64,000 nucleotides of DNA from Microbacterium oleivorans (GTDB lineage: Bacteria; Actinomycetota; Actinomycetes; Actinomycetales; Microbacteriaceae), in contig NZ_CP058316.1 of NCBI RefSeq assembly GCF_013389665.1, positions 806,001 to 870,000 on the forward strand, read 5' to 3'. The position numbers were made by a program, and so were the translations under genes. The stretch's first letter is position 1. Every line of letters begins with the position of its first letter. Shown one piece after another: positions 36,655-45,976 of the stretch. The notes under the pieces were generated by a model. It did not search any database, was not told the DNA's origin, and saw only the letters and a program-made list of their open reading frames with translations.

Positions 36655-37461
36655 ATGGGCGAACCGGTGCACGATGCGGCGCGTGCCGTCGAGCGACAGC
36701 CTGCGGCACGCGCACTCGCCCGCGGCGGGTACGTCGCCAACGGCCTCGTCCACCTCCTCATCGGTGCCCTCATCATCGGAGTCGCCTTCGGCGGCGACCG
36801 TGACGCCGATCAGACCGGCGCCTTTCGAGCCGTCGCCGAGGTGCCGCTCGGATTCGTCGCGCTCTGGGCCGCGGCTGCGCTCCTGGCCGCTCTCGGGGTC
36901 TGGCATCTCGCCGAGGGCATGCTGGCGTCGAGACGTCGGCGGGGTGTCTCCGTGTGGGGCGTGCGCGCATCCGAGTGGGGTCAGGCCGTCGTCTTCCTGT
37001 TCTTCGGCGGGCTCTCCGCCGCCGTCGCGCTGGGCGCGCGCCCGCAGGCCGACGAGACCGCGCGCGATGCCAGCCGCGGCGTGCTGGCGCTGCCCGGCGG
37101 CGTCTTCGCGATCGTGCTCGTCGGCGTCGGCGTCGCTGTCGCCGGAGTGGTCTTCGTGGTCATGGGCGCACGTCGCTCGTTCCGCAGCAAGATGATGATC
37201 CCGGACACGGCCGTGGGGGTCGGCGTGTCGGCGCTCGGCGTCGTCGGCTTCATCGCGAAGGGCGTCGCGCTGGCATCGCTGGGCGTCGTGCTGACCGTCG
37301 CCGCCGTCCGGGCGCGTGCCGAGGACGCCGGCAGTCTGGACGCCGCCATCCGGGCGCTCCTGGACCTGTCGTACGGCCCGGCGATCGTCGTCACCGTGGG
37401 CGCGGGGCTCGTCGGCTACGGCGCGTTCACGGTCTTCCGCGCTCGTTACGCCCGTCTCTAG
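36655..37461 (+). CDS. DUF1206 family membrane protein
   Basis: 268 residues in three repeats of about 80 residues, each with two membrane helices, the DUF1206 layout. Conserved openings are LARGGYVANGLVHLLIGALI, WGQAVVFLFFGGLSAAVALG, and VGFIAKGVALASLGVVLTVA (the Y/G-x4-G-x-V/A-x4-G pattern). Function of the family is unknown. The ATG lies six bases behind a -10 box. It converges on proS with a gap of 27 bp. Confidence 0.88.
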   Translation: MGEPVHDAARAVERQPAARALARGGYVANGLVHLLIGALIIGVAFGGDRDADQTGAFRAVAEVPLGFVALWAAAALLAALGVWHLAEGMLASRRRRGVSVWGVRASEWGQAVVFLFFGGLSAAVALGARPQADETARDASRGVLALPGGVFAIVLVGVGVAVAGVVFVVMGARRSFRSKMMIPDTAVGVGVSALGVVGFIAKGVALASLGVVLTVAAVRARAEDAGSLDAAIRALLDLSYGPAIVVTVGAGLVGYGAFTVFRARYARL

Positions 37462-37488
37462 CCCGACGCCGATCCGGCGGGACGGGTC

Positions 37489-39246
37489 TCAGCGGTTCGT
37501 GAGCCGCGCGACCGCGTCGGCGGCGGCCACCACCTCGCGCTCACCCGTGCGGCGATCCCAGAACTCGACCTGCCCGTCGGCCGCGCCGCGTCCGACGATG
37601 ATGATGCGTGGCACCCCCACCAGCTCGGCGTCGCCGAACTTCACCCCGGGCGAGACCTTCGGACGGTCGTCGTAGACGACGTCGAGGCCGCTCGCCTCGA
37701 GGTCCGCCGCGAGCTGCTCGGCGAGCTCGAAGGCCGCGGCGTCGCGGCCGGTCGCGACCACGTGCACGTCGAACGGCGCGACCGACTCCGGCCAGATGAG
37801 CCCGCGGTCGTCGTTGTTGAGCTCCGCGATGATCGCGAGGATCCGGGTGACCCCGATGCCGTACGAGCCCATCGTGACGGTGACGAGCTTGCCGTTCTCG
37901 TCGAGGACCTTCAGCCCCAGGGCTTCGGCGTACTTGCGGCCGAGCTGGAAGACGTGACCGATCTCCATGCCGCGCGCGATCGAGACCGGGCCCGAACCGT
38001 CGGGAGCCGGGTCTCCCTCGCGGACGGTGGCGACCTCGACGAACGCATCGGCGGTGAAGTCCCGGCCTGCGACGAGCGAGTGCACATGCTTCTGGTCGAT
38101 GTTCGCGCCCGTGATCCACGAGGTGCCGTCGACCACACGGGGGTCCAGGACGTAGCGGATGCCGGTGGCCGATTCCTCGCCCAGCACTGCTCCCTCGGGC
38201 GACCAGGGCCCGATGTACCCCTTCACGAGCAACGGGTTCTTCGCGAAGTCCTCTGCCGTGGCGGGCTCGACCTCGGCAGGGGCGAAGGCGACCTCGACGC
38301 GCTTGTCGTCGACGTCGCGGTCGCCCGGCAGGCCCACGACGACCAGCTCGCGCGTGCCGTCGAGATGCGTCAGCGCCATCACGACGTTCTTGAGGGTGTC
38401 GGCGGCGGAGTACTCCCCCACCAGCACGTCGTTCGCGTGCGCGACGAGGGTGTCGATGGTGGGGGTGTCGGGCGAGTCGAAGACGACCGGCTCGGGCAGG
38501 CCCTCGAGGGGTCGCGCCTCGGGCACGACGGTCGTGAAAGCCTCGACGTTGGCCGCGTAGCCGCCGTCGGATCGGACGAAGGAGTCCTCACCGACCGGGG
38601 TGGGATGCAGGAACTCCTCTGAGCGCGAGCCGCCCATCGCGCCGGCATCCGCCTGCACGATGACGTACTCGAGGCCGAGGCGCCGGAAGATGCGCTCGTA
38701 CGCGTCGCGCTGGGCCTGGTAGCTCGCCTCGAGTCCGGCGTCGTTCGCGTCGAACGAGTAGGCGTCCTTCATCGTGAACTCGCGGCCGCGCAGCAGCCCG
38801 GCGCGGGGCCGCGCCTCGTCGCGGTACTTGTCCTGGATCTGGTAGATCGTCAGCGGCAGGTCCTTGTACGAGGAGTACAGATCCTTCACGAGCAGCGTGA
38901 ACGCCTCCTCGTGGGTGGGTGCGAGCAGGTAGTCGCCACCCTTGCGGTCCTGAAGGCGGAACAGCAGGTCGCCGTACTCCTCCCAACGGCCCGTCGCCTC
39001 GTATGCCTCGCGCGGCATCAGCGCCGGGAAGTGCACCTCCTGCGCACCGGCAGAAGTCATCTCCTCGCGGACGACACGCTCGATCTTGGCCTTCACACGC
39101 AGCCCCAGCGGCAGCCACGCGAAGATCCCTGCGGCCTGCGGCCGGATGTAGCCGGCGCGGATCAGCAGCTTGTGACTGGCGACCTCGGCGCCCGCGGGGT
39201 CTTCACGAAGGGTACGGAGGAACAGGTGCGACAGACGGGTGACCAC
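37489..39246 (-). CDS. proS: Prolyl-tRNA synthetase
   Basis: 585 residues of the bacterial class II type. Motif 1 region [20 protein letters not shown], motif 2 [20 protein letters not shown], an INS editing-domain insertion in the middle (YaK/ybaK-like, around the residues [20 protein letters not shown]), motif 3 [16 protein letters not shown], and an anticodon-binding domain ([15 protein letters not shown] to the end). It charges tRNA-Pro. It belongs to the minus-strand chromosomal backbone in which proS usually lies next to rimP and nusA. Confidence 0.97.
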   Translation of the reverse strand: MVTRLSHLFLRTLREDPAGAEVASHKLLIRAGYIRPQAAGIFAWLPLGLRVKAKIERVVREEMTSAGAQEVHFPALMPREAYEATGRWEEYGDLLFRLQDRKGGDYLLAPTHEEAFTLLVKDLYSSYKDLPLTIYQIQDKYRDEARPRAGLLRGREFTMKDAYSFDANDAGLEASYQAQRDAYERIFRRLGLEYVIVQADAGAMGGSRSEEFLHPTPVGEDSFVRSDGGYAANVEAFTTVVPEARPLEGLPEPVVFDSPDTPTIDTLVAHANDVLVGEYSAADTLKNVVMALTHLDGTRELVVVGLPGDRDVDDKRVEVAFAPAEVEPATAEDFAKNPLLVKGYIGPWSPEGAVLGEESATGIRYVLDPRVVDGTSWITGANIDQKHVHSLVAGRDFTADAFVEVATVREGDPAPDGSGPVSIARGMEIGHVFQLGRKYAEALGLKVLDENGKLVTVTMGSYGIGVTRILAIIAELNNDDRGLIWPESVAPFDVHVVATGRDAAAFELAEQLAADLEASGLDVVYDDRPKVSPGVKFGDAELVGVPRIIIVGRGAADGQVEFWDRRTGEREVVAAADAVARLTNR

Positions 39247-39321
39247 GAGTCGAGTCTACGGATGCCGCGGGGCCGCGACGTGCGCTCGTCCGCTCACGCT
39301 GACGGATGTCGGCGACGGACC

Positions 39322-39327
39322 TAGCCT
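39322..39327 (+). promoter_or_regulatory. -10 box of a probable leaderless pcp transcript
   Basis: TAGCCT ends six bases before the ATG at 39334. Confidence 0.55.
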
Positions 39328-39333
39328 GGATCC

Positions 39334-39969
39334 ATGAGAACCGTGCTGCTGACCGGATTCGAACCGTTCGCCGGGGACGCGACGAACCCATCGGGCGACG
39401 CCGTCCGTCTGGTCGCCGACGGTTGGGCCGGCCCGGAACGCCTGGTCACGTCGGTTCTGCCGGTCGCCTTCAACGCGGCGCGCCTGCGGTTGCGCGAGCT
39501 GATCGTGGAACACTCCCCCGACGTCATCATCGCGACCGGTCTCGCCGGCGGCCGCGCGGGCATGTCCGTCGAACGGATCGCCATCAACCTGATCGACGCC
39601 CGCATCCCCGACAACGCCGGCGATCAACCGGTGGATGTGCCCGCGGTCCCGCGCTCACCGGCCGCGCACTTCTCGACGCTCCCCGTCAAGTCGATCATCG
39701 CCGACATCGCAGCGGCGGGCATTCCGGCATCCGTCTCGCACTCCGCGGGCACGTTCGTGTGCAACCACGTCATGTACACCGCGCTCGACAGCGGCGAGCC
39801 CGGTGACCGTGCGGCCGGCTTCATCCACGTTCCCTACGCGACCGGGAGCGCCCCGGAGGGGAAGCCCTCGCTCCCCCTCGCCGACATCGCCCGGGCGCTG
39901 CGCATCGCGATCCGCACGTCGCTCGACACCGAGATCGACGTCTCCTACGCCGCCGGCAGCATCTGGTGA
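39334..39969 (+). CDS. pcp: Pyrrolidone-carboxylate peptidase
   Basis: 211 residues of peptidase family C15. LLTGFEPFAGDATNPSGDAV at the start, the catalytic Glu in IATGLAGGRAGMSVERIAIN, Cys in HSAGTFVCNHVMY and His in GFIHVPYA. It removes N-terminal pyroglutamate from peptides in the cytoplasm. The ATG lies six bases behind a -10 box. Its stop abuts the stop of a converging lipoprotein gene. Confidence 0.95.
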   Translation: MRTVLLTGFEPFAGDATNPSGDAVRLVADGWAGPERLVTSVLPVAFNAARLRLRELIVEHSPDVIIATGLAGGRAGMSVERIAINLIDARIPDNAGDQPVDVPAVPRSPAAHFSTLPVKSIIADIAAAGIPASVSHSAGTFVCNHVMYTALDSGEPGDRAAGFIHVPYATGSAPEGKPSLPLADIARALRIAIRTSLDTEIDVSYAAGSIW

Positions 39970-39970
39970 G

Positions 39971-41047
39971 TCAGCGCGAGAGTTCGCGGATGATCCGGCC
40001 GAGGATCTCGGCGGCGACCTCGACGTCGTCGGAGTCGGCGTAGAGCCGAGCGACGTTCGTTCCGTCCGTCGCGAACACCGCACTGGAGCCGTGCCCCAGG
40101 TCAGCGGCGAATGCGTTCGTCGCGCCGACGACGCCGATCTCACTCGAGAAGCCTTGCGTGCCGGAACGGAGTTGCTCCCACTGCCAGGCCAACCCCGGGG
40201 CGACCTGCGGCGCGAGGATGAAGAACTCGCTCTCGTCACTCAACCGCTCGGAGTCGGAGAAGACGGGGCACGAGCGTTCGACACCGGCGGCGGCGAACAG
40301 CACCTCTTCGGGCTGCTCGGATCCCTCCCAGTACCCGTCGAGGTACGGCCCGATGAGCTCTTCCAGGCCGATGGCCTCGCCGAGCCGCACGCAATCAGGG
40401 ATCGACCAGACGTCGTCGAACGCGGCAGGCCGGGGCCGCGTCGCATCCGGAAGGTTCACCGCGACGGCGTCGATCGCCGCATCCAGCAGCTCGACGGGCG
40501 CCTCGTAGACCGCCCATCCCACGGTCGCCATGATCCAGTCGTCACCGACCGTTCGCCCCAACCGGCACAGACCCGAGTCGTAGTTCGGCTCGCACCGGGC
40601 GACCGCGTATCGGGCGGCGAACTCGTTCGGAACCGCCGCGGCCGGCAACACGGTCGTGCGGAGAGTCGACACCCCCTCGGGGAGACCGGCGTCCTCCGCC
40701 ACGAACCACATGCATTCGAGGCCACCCGTCGTCCCGACCGGATCCAGATCCAGATCCACCGCGAAGACGCGGTCGGGATTCTCGGCACGATGCCGCTCCT
40801 CGGCGGTCATCGTCCCCGGGCCGAGGAACGATCCACGTTGCTCGGCGGTCAGCATCCGATCGCAGTCGCCGTCGAACACCCGAACCGGGACGGGGTCGGG
40901 AGCGGCGGTGGCGGTGGGTGTCGGAGTCTCGCTGGCCGGCGGCGTCGACGGCGCCGGCGTCTCGGCGACCGACTGGGTCGTTGCGCATCCGGAGGTCAGC
41001 GCCGCGACGACGAGGAGGGACAGGACGGCAAGACGACCACGCGGCAT
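39971..41047 (-). CDS. Hypothetical lipoprotein
   Basis: 358 residues from ATG 41047. The signal peptide RLAVLSLLVVAALTSGC ends in a lipobox; a Thr/Pro linker follows (about 25-50). Two successive domains share a pattern: a Cys early (FDGDCDRML; IPDCVRLG), a conserved Cys near ECMWFVAED or RSCPVFSD. This suggests an internal duplication of a disulfide-bonded domain of about 150 residues. The shape resembles the single-domain lipoprotein at 23195-23845. Function unknown. Confidence 0.75.
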   Translation of the reverse strand: MPRGRLAVLSLLVVAALTSGCATTQSVAETPAPSTPPASETPTPTATAAPDPVPVRVFDGDCDRMLTAEQRGSFLGPGTMTAEERHRAENPDRVFAVDLDLDPVGTTGGLECMWFVAEDAGLPEGVSTLRTTVLPAAAVPNEFAARYAVARCEPNYDSGLCRLGRTVGDDWIMATVGWAVYEAPVELLDAAIDAVAVNLPDATRPRPAAFDDVWSIPDCVRLGEAIGLEELIGPYLDGYWEGSEQPEEVLFAAAGVERSCPVFSDSERLSDESEFFILAPQVAPGLAWQWEQLRSGTQGFSSEIGVVGATNAFAADLGHGSSAVFATDGTNVARLYADSDDVEVAAEILGRIIRELSR

Positions 41048-41170
41048 GACAACACTGTGCCAGCCGACGACCGCCGGTCTCGGCATCCGAACCGTCTGTT
41101 ACCGAAACGACGCTCATCGGCACACCGCGGGTGAGGCGCGGTGCTGCCGGCGAGGAGCAGAGCGAGGCGA

Positions 41171-41197
41171 GGATTCCCACCGGGCAGGGTGATTCTC
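41171..41197 (+). repeat. 27-bp dispersed intergenic repeat, copy 1
   Basis: Starts GGATTCCCACCG and ends TGATTCTC; 23 of 27 positions match 54523-54549. It lies just downstream of the ispG stop. Confidence 0.75.
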
Positions 41198-41224
41198 GCC
41201 CGGCCCGGCCCGGCGCGGCGGCGC

Positions 41225-42376
41225 TCAGGCGGTGACGACCTGCGCGGTGCCGAGGGGGGCGTCGGGACCGAGCTCGTCGGCGATGCGGCGCGCCTCCTCG
41301 ATGAGGGTCGCCACGATCTCGGCCTCGGGCACGGTCTTGATGACCTCGCCCTTCACGAAGATCTGACCCTTGCCGTTGCCCGAGGCCACGCCCAGGTCTG
41401 CCTCGCGCGCCTCGCCGGGACCGTTGACGACGCAGCCCATGACGGCGACGCGCAGCGGCACGGTCATGTCCTTCAGTCCCTCGGTGACATCGTCGGCGAG
41501 GGTGTAGACGTCGACCTGAGCACGTCCGCACGAGGGGCAGGACACGATCTCGAGCTTGCGCTCGCGCAGGTTCAGCGACTGCAGGATCTGATGTCCGACC
41601 TTGACCTCTTCGGCGGGCGGCGCCGACAGCGAGACGCGGATCGTGTCGCCGATGCCTTCACCGAGAAGGATGCCGAACGCGGTCGCGCTCTTGATGGTGC
41701 CCTGGAAGGCGGGACCGGCTTCGGTGACGCCGAGGTGCAGCGGCCAGTCGCCGCGCTCGGCGAGCTGCCGGTAGGCCTTGACCATGACGATCGGGTCGTT
41801 GTGCTTGACCGAGATCTTGAAGTCGTGGAAGTCGTGCTCCTCGAACAGCGACGCCTCCCAGACGGCGCTCTCGACGAGGGCCTCGGGGGTCGCCTTGCCG
41901 TACTTCTCGAGCAGCCGACGATCGAGCGAGCCGGCGTTCACGCCGATGCGCAGCGACACACCGGCGGCTTTCGCCGCGTTCGCGATCGCGCCGACCTGAT
42001 CGTCGAACTTGCGGATGTTGCCGGGGTTGACCCGCACGGCCGCGCACCCGGCGTCGATGGCCTGGAAGACGTACTTCGGCTGGAAGTGGATGTCGGCGAT
42101 CACCGGGATCTGACTCTTCTTGGCGATGATGTGCAGCACATCGGCGTCATCCTGCGACGGCACGGCGACACGCACGATCTCGCAGCCGGATGCCGTCAGC
42201 TCGGCGATCTGCTGCAGCGTGGCGTTGATGTCGGTGGTCGGCGTCGTCGTCATCGACTGGACGCTGACGGGGGCGTCGCCGCCGACGAGAACACGACCGA
42301 CGCGGATCTGACGGCTCTTGCGACGCGGGGCGAGAACGTCGGGGACCTGCGGCATCCCGAGATTGACAGCTGGCAC
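41225..42376 (-). CDS. ispG: 4-hydroxy-3-methylbut-2-enyl-diphosphate synthase
   Basis: 383 residues. It catalyses the penultimate step of the MEP isoprenoid pathway with a 4Fe-4S cluster. TIM-barrel start ([20 protein letters not shown]), [15 protein letters not shown], and the C-terminal cluster ligands in [12 protein letters not shown] and [16 protein letters not shown]. In actinobacteria it usually follows dxr and rseP directly; here the three are on the same strand but separated by other genes. Confidence 0.97.
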   Translation of the reverse strand: MPAVNLGMPQVPDVLAPRRKSRQIRVGRVLVGGDAPVSVQSMTTTPTTDINATLQQIAELTASGCEIVRVAVPSQDDADVLHIIAKKSQIPVIADIHFQPKYVFQAIDAGCAAVRVNPGNIRKFDDQVGAIANAAKAAGVSLRIGVNAGSLDRRLLEKYGKATPEALVESAVWEASLFEEHDFHDFKISVKHNDPIVMVKAYRQLAERGDWPLHLGVTEAGPAFQGTIKSATAFGILLGEGIGDTIRVSLSAPPAEEVKVGHQILQSLNLRERKLEIVSCPSCGRAQVDVYTLADDVTEGLKDMTVPLRVAVMGCVVNGPGEAREADLGVASGNGKGQIFVKGEVIKTVPEAEIVATLIEEARRIADELGPDAPLGTAQVVTA

Positions 42377-42436
42377 GGCCTCAGCCTACGCGCCGCCGCC
42401 GCGCACCGGCTGGGAACGGCGGCGCCGGCAGGGTGT

Positions 42437-42442
42437 GATAAT
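42437..42442 (+). promoter_or_regulatory. -10 box of the trp leader, leaderless start
   Basis: GATAAT ends eight bases before the ATG of the leader peptide, leaving no room for a ribosome-binding site in the transcript. Confidence 0.7.
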
Positions 42443-42450
42443 TTCGCCCC

Positions 42451-42486
42451 ATGCGCGCGTACCTCTCCTGGTGGCTCACCGCCTAG
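42451..42486 (+). CDS. trpL: trp operon leader peptide
   Basis: Eleven codons, MRAYLSWWLTA, with tandem Trp codons at 42469-42474. It starts eight bases behind a -10 box, so it is probably translated from a leaderless transcript. The Trp codons lie directly before segment 1 of the attenuator, so ribosome stalling when Trp-tRNA is scarce would release segment 2. Too short to be seen as an ordinary gene, but the arrangement with the attenuator and trpEG is specific. Confidence 0.88.
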   Translation: MRAYLSWWLTA

Positions 42487-42549
42487 GCGGTGTGCTCGAC
42501 GTGCACACGTAACAGACCGCCCGGCGTCGAAGGCCCGGCGGTCTTCTTC
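42477..42549 (+). promoter_or_regulatory. Tryptophan attenuator (four-segment, with terminator)
   Basis: Segment 1 CACCGCC (42477-42483) pairs with segment 2 GGCGGTG (42486-42492). Segment 2 (GGCGGT) can instead pair with segment 3 ACCGCC (42516-42521), forming an antiterminator. Segment 3, as AGACCGCC (42514-42521), pairs with segment 4 GGCGGTCT (42537-42544) to form the terminator, followed by TCTTC. A further small hairpin GTGTGC/GCACAC lies at 42490-42508. Trp codons sit just before segment 1. This is the classical logic of ribosome-mediated attenuation. Confidence 0.85.
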
Positions 42550-42582
42550 GTGGGGCGGACGCTCCGACGACGAAAGACGACG

Positions 42583-44520
42583 ATGACCGGCTCCCTCCCG
42601 ACACTGACCGATCTCGCCGCGAGCGGTGAGCCGTTCGCCCTCATCGCACGAGACGGTGCGACCGTCGAGGTGCTCCGCGGCGACGTCGCCGACGTCGACC
42701 TGCTGGCGGACATCCCTCTTCACGACGTCGACGGCACGCCGCGCGAGGTGCTCGCGCTCGTTCCCTTCCGTCAGGTCGTGGAGCGCGGGTTCGTGTGCCA
42801 CGACGACCGGGCCCCGCTGCGCTGCCTCCGCGTCGACCAGCACGGCTCGATCCCCCTGGCCGAGGCCCTGCGACAGCTTCCCACCGAGCGGGTGCCGCTG
42901 GCCGATGCCGGATTCGACATCTCCGACGACGAGTACGCCGACATCGTCCGACGCGTCATCGCCGACGAGATCGGGCGCGGCGAGGGCGCGAACTTCGTCA
43001 TCCGACGGGATTTCACCGCCACGGTCGACACGGATGCCGTCACCGCGGGGCTCACCTGGTTCCGCGCCCTGCTGCAGCACGAGCGCGGCGCCTACTGGAC
43101 CTTCCTCATCGTCAGCGACGGTCACGTCGCCGTCGGGGCGAGCCCCGAGGCGCACGTCAGCGCTCGCAGCGGTGCGCCGGCGGTGCCCGGGACCAGCATC
43201 GTGACGATGAACCCGATCTCCGGCACCTTCCGTCATCCTCGTGGCGGCGCGACGGGCGAGACGCTCACGGAGTTCCTGTCATCGACCAAGGAGACCGAGG
43301 AGCTCTTCATGGTCGTCGACGAAGAGCTGAAGATGATGTCGGCCGTGTGCTCGGACGGCGGGCGCATCACCGGCCCGCACCTGAAGGAGATGTCGCGGCT
43401 GACCCACACCGAGTACATGCTGCGCGGCTCCAGCACGATGGACCCGCGCGACATCCTCCGCGAGACGATGTTCGCCCCGACCGTGACCGGCTCGCCCATG
43501 CAGAACGCCTGCACCGTCATCGCGCGGCACGAGCGCACGCCCCGCGGGTACTACTCCGGCGTGGCGGCCCTGTTCACGCCCACGGCGGCCGGTGGACACG
43601 ACCTCGACGCCCCCATCCTCATCCGCACCGCCTATCTGGTCGACGGCCGGCTGCGGGTGCCGGTGGGCGCGACGCTCGTGCGCCACTCCGACCCGGCCGG
43701 CGAGGTCGGCGAGACCCACGGCAAGGCGGCCGGTGTGCTCGGCGCGATCGGAGCGGTCGACCGCGACGAGGCGCCCGCGGTCGTCGCGGATGCTGCCGAG
43801 CTCGACGAGGACGCGCCCGCGTCCGTGCGTCCGCGACTCGGGGACGACCCGACCATCGCCGCGCTCCTGGCTTCGCGCAACTCCCGGCTCGCCCAGTTCT
43901 GGCTCGATCCCCAGGCCGCCGAGGGCGGGCCCTTCGCGGGCCGCGAGGTGCTCGTCGTCGACGCGGAGGACCGCTTCACCACGATGCTCGGTCATCAGCT
44001 GCACCACCTCGGGTTCGACGTGCGCATCGCGCCGTGGCACGAGGTGACCGACGCCGACGTCGACGACGCCGGTTTCGTGGTGTTCGGACCGGGACCGGGC
44101 GATCCGCGCGACGGGGCCAGCCCCCGGATCACGCGGATGAGCCGGCTCGTGGACCGCCGTGCGGATGCCGGGCGCCCGCTGCTCGCCGTCTGCCTCAGCC
44201 ACCAGATCCTCGCCGGCCGGCTCGGGATCGAGCTCGCGCCGCTGGCGGCTCCGCACCAGGGGCTGCAGAAGAGCGTCGACATCTTCGACGTGCCGGCGTC
44301 CATCGGGTTCTACAACACGTTCACGGCGCGCGTGGCGCCGGGCACCGCCCGGCTGGGCGCGACGGAGGTCGCCGCGGACCCGACGTCGGGCGACGTCTAC
44401 GCTCTGCGGGGACCCGGGTACGCCTCGGTGCAGGGGCATCTCGAGTCGATCCTCTCGCGCGACGGGCTGCCGACGCTCGAGCGTCTCATCGGATTCGCGC
44501 TGGCGCCCGTCGCACGCTGA
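42583..44520 (+). CDS. trpEG: Fused anthranilate synthase (TrpE-TrpG)
   Basis: 645 residues. The N-terminal TrpE/PhzE half converts chorismate; signatures include GTFRHPRGGATGETLTEFLS, SRLTHTEYMLRG and RHERTPRGYYSGVAALF. The C-terminal half is a glutamine amidotransferase with the nucleophile in AVCLSHQILAGRLG, plus FGPGPGDPRDG and the distal part FYNTFTA. The same fusion is found in phenazine PhzE, but the trpL attenuator 97 bp upstream points to tryptophan synthesis; a fused trpEG with an attenuator is known from Streptomyces. The usual CLGHQ is CLSHQ here. ATG 42583 has only a weak ribosome site. Confidence 0.88.
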   Translation: MTGSLPTLTDLAASGEPFALIARDGATVEVLRGDVADVDLLADIPLHDVDGTPREVLALVPFRQVVERGFVCHDDRAPLRCLRVDQHGSIPLAEALRQLPTERVPLADAGFDISDDEYADIVRRVIADEIGRGEGANFVIRRDFTATVDTDAVTAGLTWFRALLQHERGAYWTFLIVSDGHVAVGASPEAHVSARSGAPAVPGTSIVTMNPISGTFRHPRGGATGETLTEFLSSTKETEELFMVVDEELKMMSAVCSDGGRITGPHLKEMSRLTHTEYMLRGSSTMDPRDILRETMFAPTVTGSPMQNACTVIARHERTPRGYYSGVAALFTPTAAGGHDLDAPILIRTAYLVDGRLRVPVGATLVRHSDPAGEVGETHGKAAGVLGAIGAVDRDEAPAVVADAAELDEDAPASVRPRLGDDPTIAALLASRNSRLAQFWLDPQAAEGGPFAGREVLVVDAEDRFTTMLGHQLHHLGFDVRIAPWHEVTDADVDDAGFVVFGPGPGDPRDGASPRITRMSRLVDRRADAGRPLLAVCLSHQILAGRLGIELAPLAAPHQGLQKSVDIFDVPASIGFYNTFTARVAPGTARLGATEVAADPTSGDVYALRGPGYASVQGHLESILSRDGLPTLERLIGFALAPVAR

Positions 44521-44560
44521 TCCGGGCCGCCGAGCCCGCTCCCGGGAGGCGCCCCGCGCG

Positions 44561-45919
44561 TCAGCCGAGGAGGGAGACCGGGTTGAACAGGTCGGCGAGG
44601 ATGAGCGTGCCGCCCATGACGATCAGCCCGATCACGACGACGAACGTGACCGGCACCAGCTTGGTCGCATCGACAGGCCGCGGCTCGGGCCGGCGCAACA
44701 GCTTGGCCCACATCCGCTTGATGCCGTCCCAGAGCGCCACGACGACGTGACCGCCGTCGAGCGGGAGCAGCGGCAGCAGGTTGAACACGAACAGCGCGAT
44801 GTTCAACGACCCCAAGAGCCCGATGAGCATGACGACACGGTCGAGGATCGGCGCCTCGGTCGCGGCGACCTCGCCCGCGAGCCGGCCCGCGCCGACGACG
44901 GACAGCGGGCCGTTCGGGTCGCGTTCGGTTCCGGTGACGAGCGTCACCCCCGTCTCGTAGACCTTGACGGGAAGCTGCCAGATCACCCCGGCGACCGCGC
45001 CGACGCGCTCGACCGCCGCCTCGGGGCCCGCCCACAGCGGCTGCGGCTCGTACCCCAGCGTCGCCGTCATGCCCACGAAGCCGACCTCGGCGGTCGTCGC
45101 CTCACCGTCGGCCGAGACCAGCTCGCGCTCCGCCCGGATCGGGGTGACCTGCAGCGTCAGGGCGGCACCGTCGCGCTCGACGACCACCGGGATGGTGCGA
45201 CCGGGAGAATCCTGGATGATCGCCGTCGCGGCGGCGAAGTCCTCGACCGCGGTGCCGTCGACCGAGACGAGCACATCGCCCGGGAGGATGCCGGCCGCCG
45301 CCGCGGGCGAGGCGGGATCGTCGGCCCCGCACGCGGAGCGCTCCGTTCCGCTCGGCAGCACGCACTCGTTGACGGCGGCGATGGTCGTGGTGGCCGCCGG
45401 CACGCCGATCGCCGTCAGAGCGACGGCGAACAGCACGATCGCGAACAGGAAGTTCATGAGGGGTCCGCCGACCATGATCACGACGCGCTTCCAGACGGCG
45501 AGCTGGTAGAACGCGGGCTTCGTGTCGCCCTCGACGAGGGTCTCGGCGTTGGCGAGGCGGGCGTCCTGGACCATCGCCGCGAAGAAGCTGGACCGCGCGC
45601 GGGCCGCCCCGCTCGCCCGCTCGTCGGCGGCGCCGAGGGCCCCGCCCGTACCCGGCTCGTCCTCGACCTGGGCTGCGGGCGCCGGCGGATACATGCCCGA
45701 CATGGAGATGTAGCCGCCCAGCGGAAGAACCTTCACGCCGTACTCGGTCTCGCCGAAACGGCGTGACCACAGCGTGGGGCCGAACCCGATCATGTAGCGC
45801 CCGACGCGGACGCCGAAGGCCTTGGCGGGGACGAGATGACCGATCTCGTGGAGGGCTATCGACACGGCGAGCCCCACGACGAGCAGCACCACACCGATGA
45901 CGAAAGCGAGGACGGTCAC
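44561..45919 (-). CDS. rseP: Site-2 protease, RseP family (M50)
   Basis: 452 residues. Zinc-binding HEIGH at 24-28, start of a first membrane helix before it, RYMIGFGPTLWSR, a low-complexity Ala/Glu insertion after MSGMYPPAP, a PDZ domain (GILPGDVLVSVDGTAVEDFA), and the second active-site motif NLLPLLPLDGGHVVVALW near the C-terminus. It cleaves membrane-embedded anti-sigma factors and signal peptide remnants. In most actinobacteria it is flanked directly by dxr and ispG. Confidence 0.95.
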   Translation of the reverse strand: MTVLAFVIGVVLLVVGLAVSIALHEIGHLVPAKAFGVRVGRYMIGFGPTLWSRRFGETEYGVKVLPLGGYISMSGMYPPAPAAQVEDEPGTGGALGAADERASGAARARSSFFAAMVQDARLANAETLVEGDTKPAFYQLAVWKRVVIMVGGPLMNFLFAIVLFAVALTAIGVPAATTTIAAVNECVLPSGTERSACGADDPASPAAAAGILPGDVLVSVDGTAVEDFAAATAIIQDSPGRTIPVVVERDGAALTLQVTPIRAERELVSADGEATTAEVGFVGMTATLGYEPQPLWAGPEAAVERVGAVAGVIWQLPVKVYETGVTLVTGTERDPNGPLSVVGAGRLAGEVAATEAPILDRVVMLIGLLGSLNIALFVFNLLPLLPLDGGHVVVALWDGIKRMWAKLLRRPEPRPVDATKLVPVTFVVVIGLIVMGGTLILADLFNPVSLLG

Positions 45920-45963
45920 GAGCGATCAGGCTACTCGCCGAGCCTTTGAATTCACCCAGGCCG

Positions 45964-45969
45964 TAAACT
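45964..45969 (+). promoter_or_regulatory. -10 box of a probable leaderless transcript at 45977
   Basis: TAAACT ends seven bases before ATG 45977. Confidence 0.6.
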
Positions 45970-45976
45970 CGGACCC

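Noticed and set aside
42583..44520. Phenazine-type PhzE instead of anthranilate synthase
   Set aside because: The fusion is shared by both, but a complete Trp attenuator precedes the gene and no phenazine genes are nearby.
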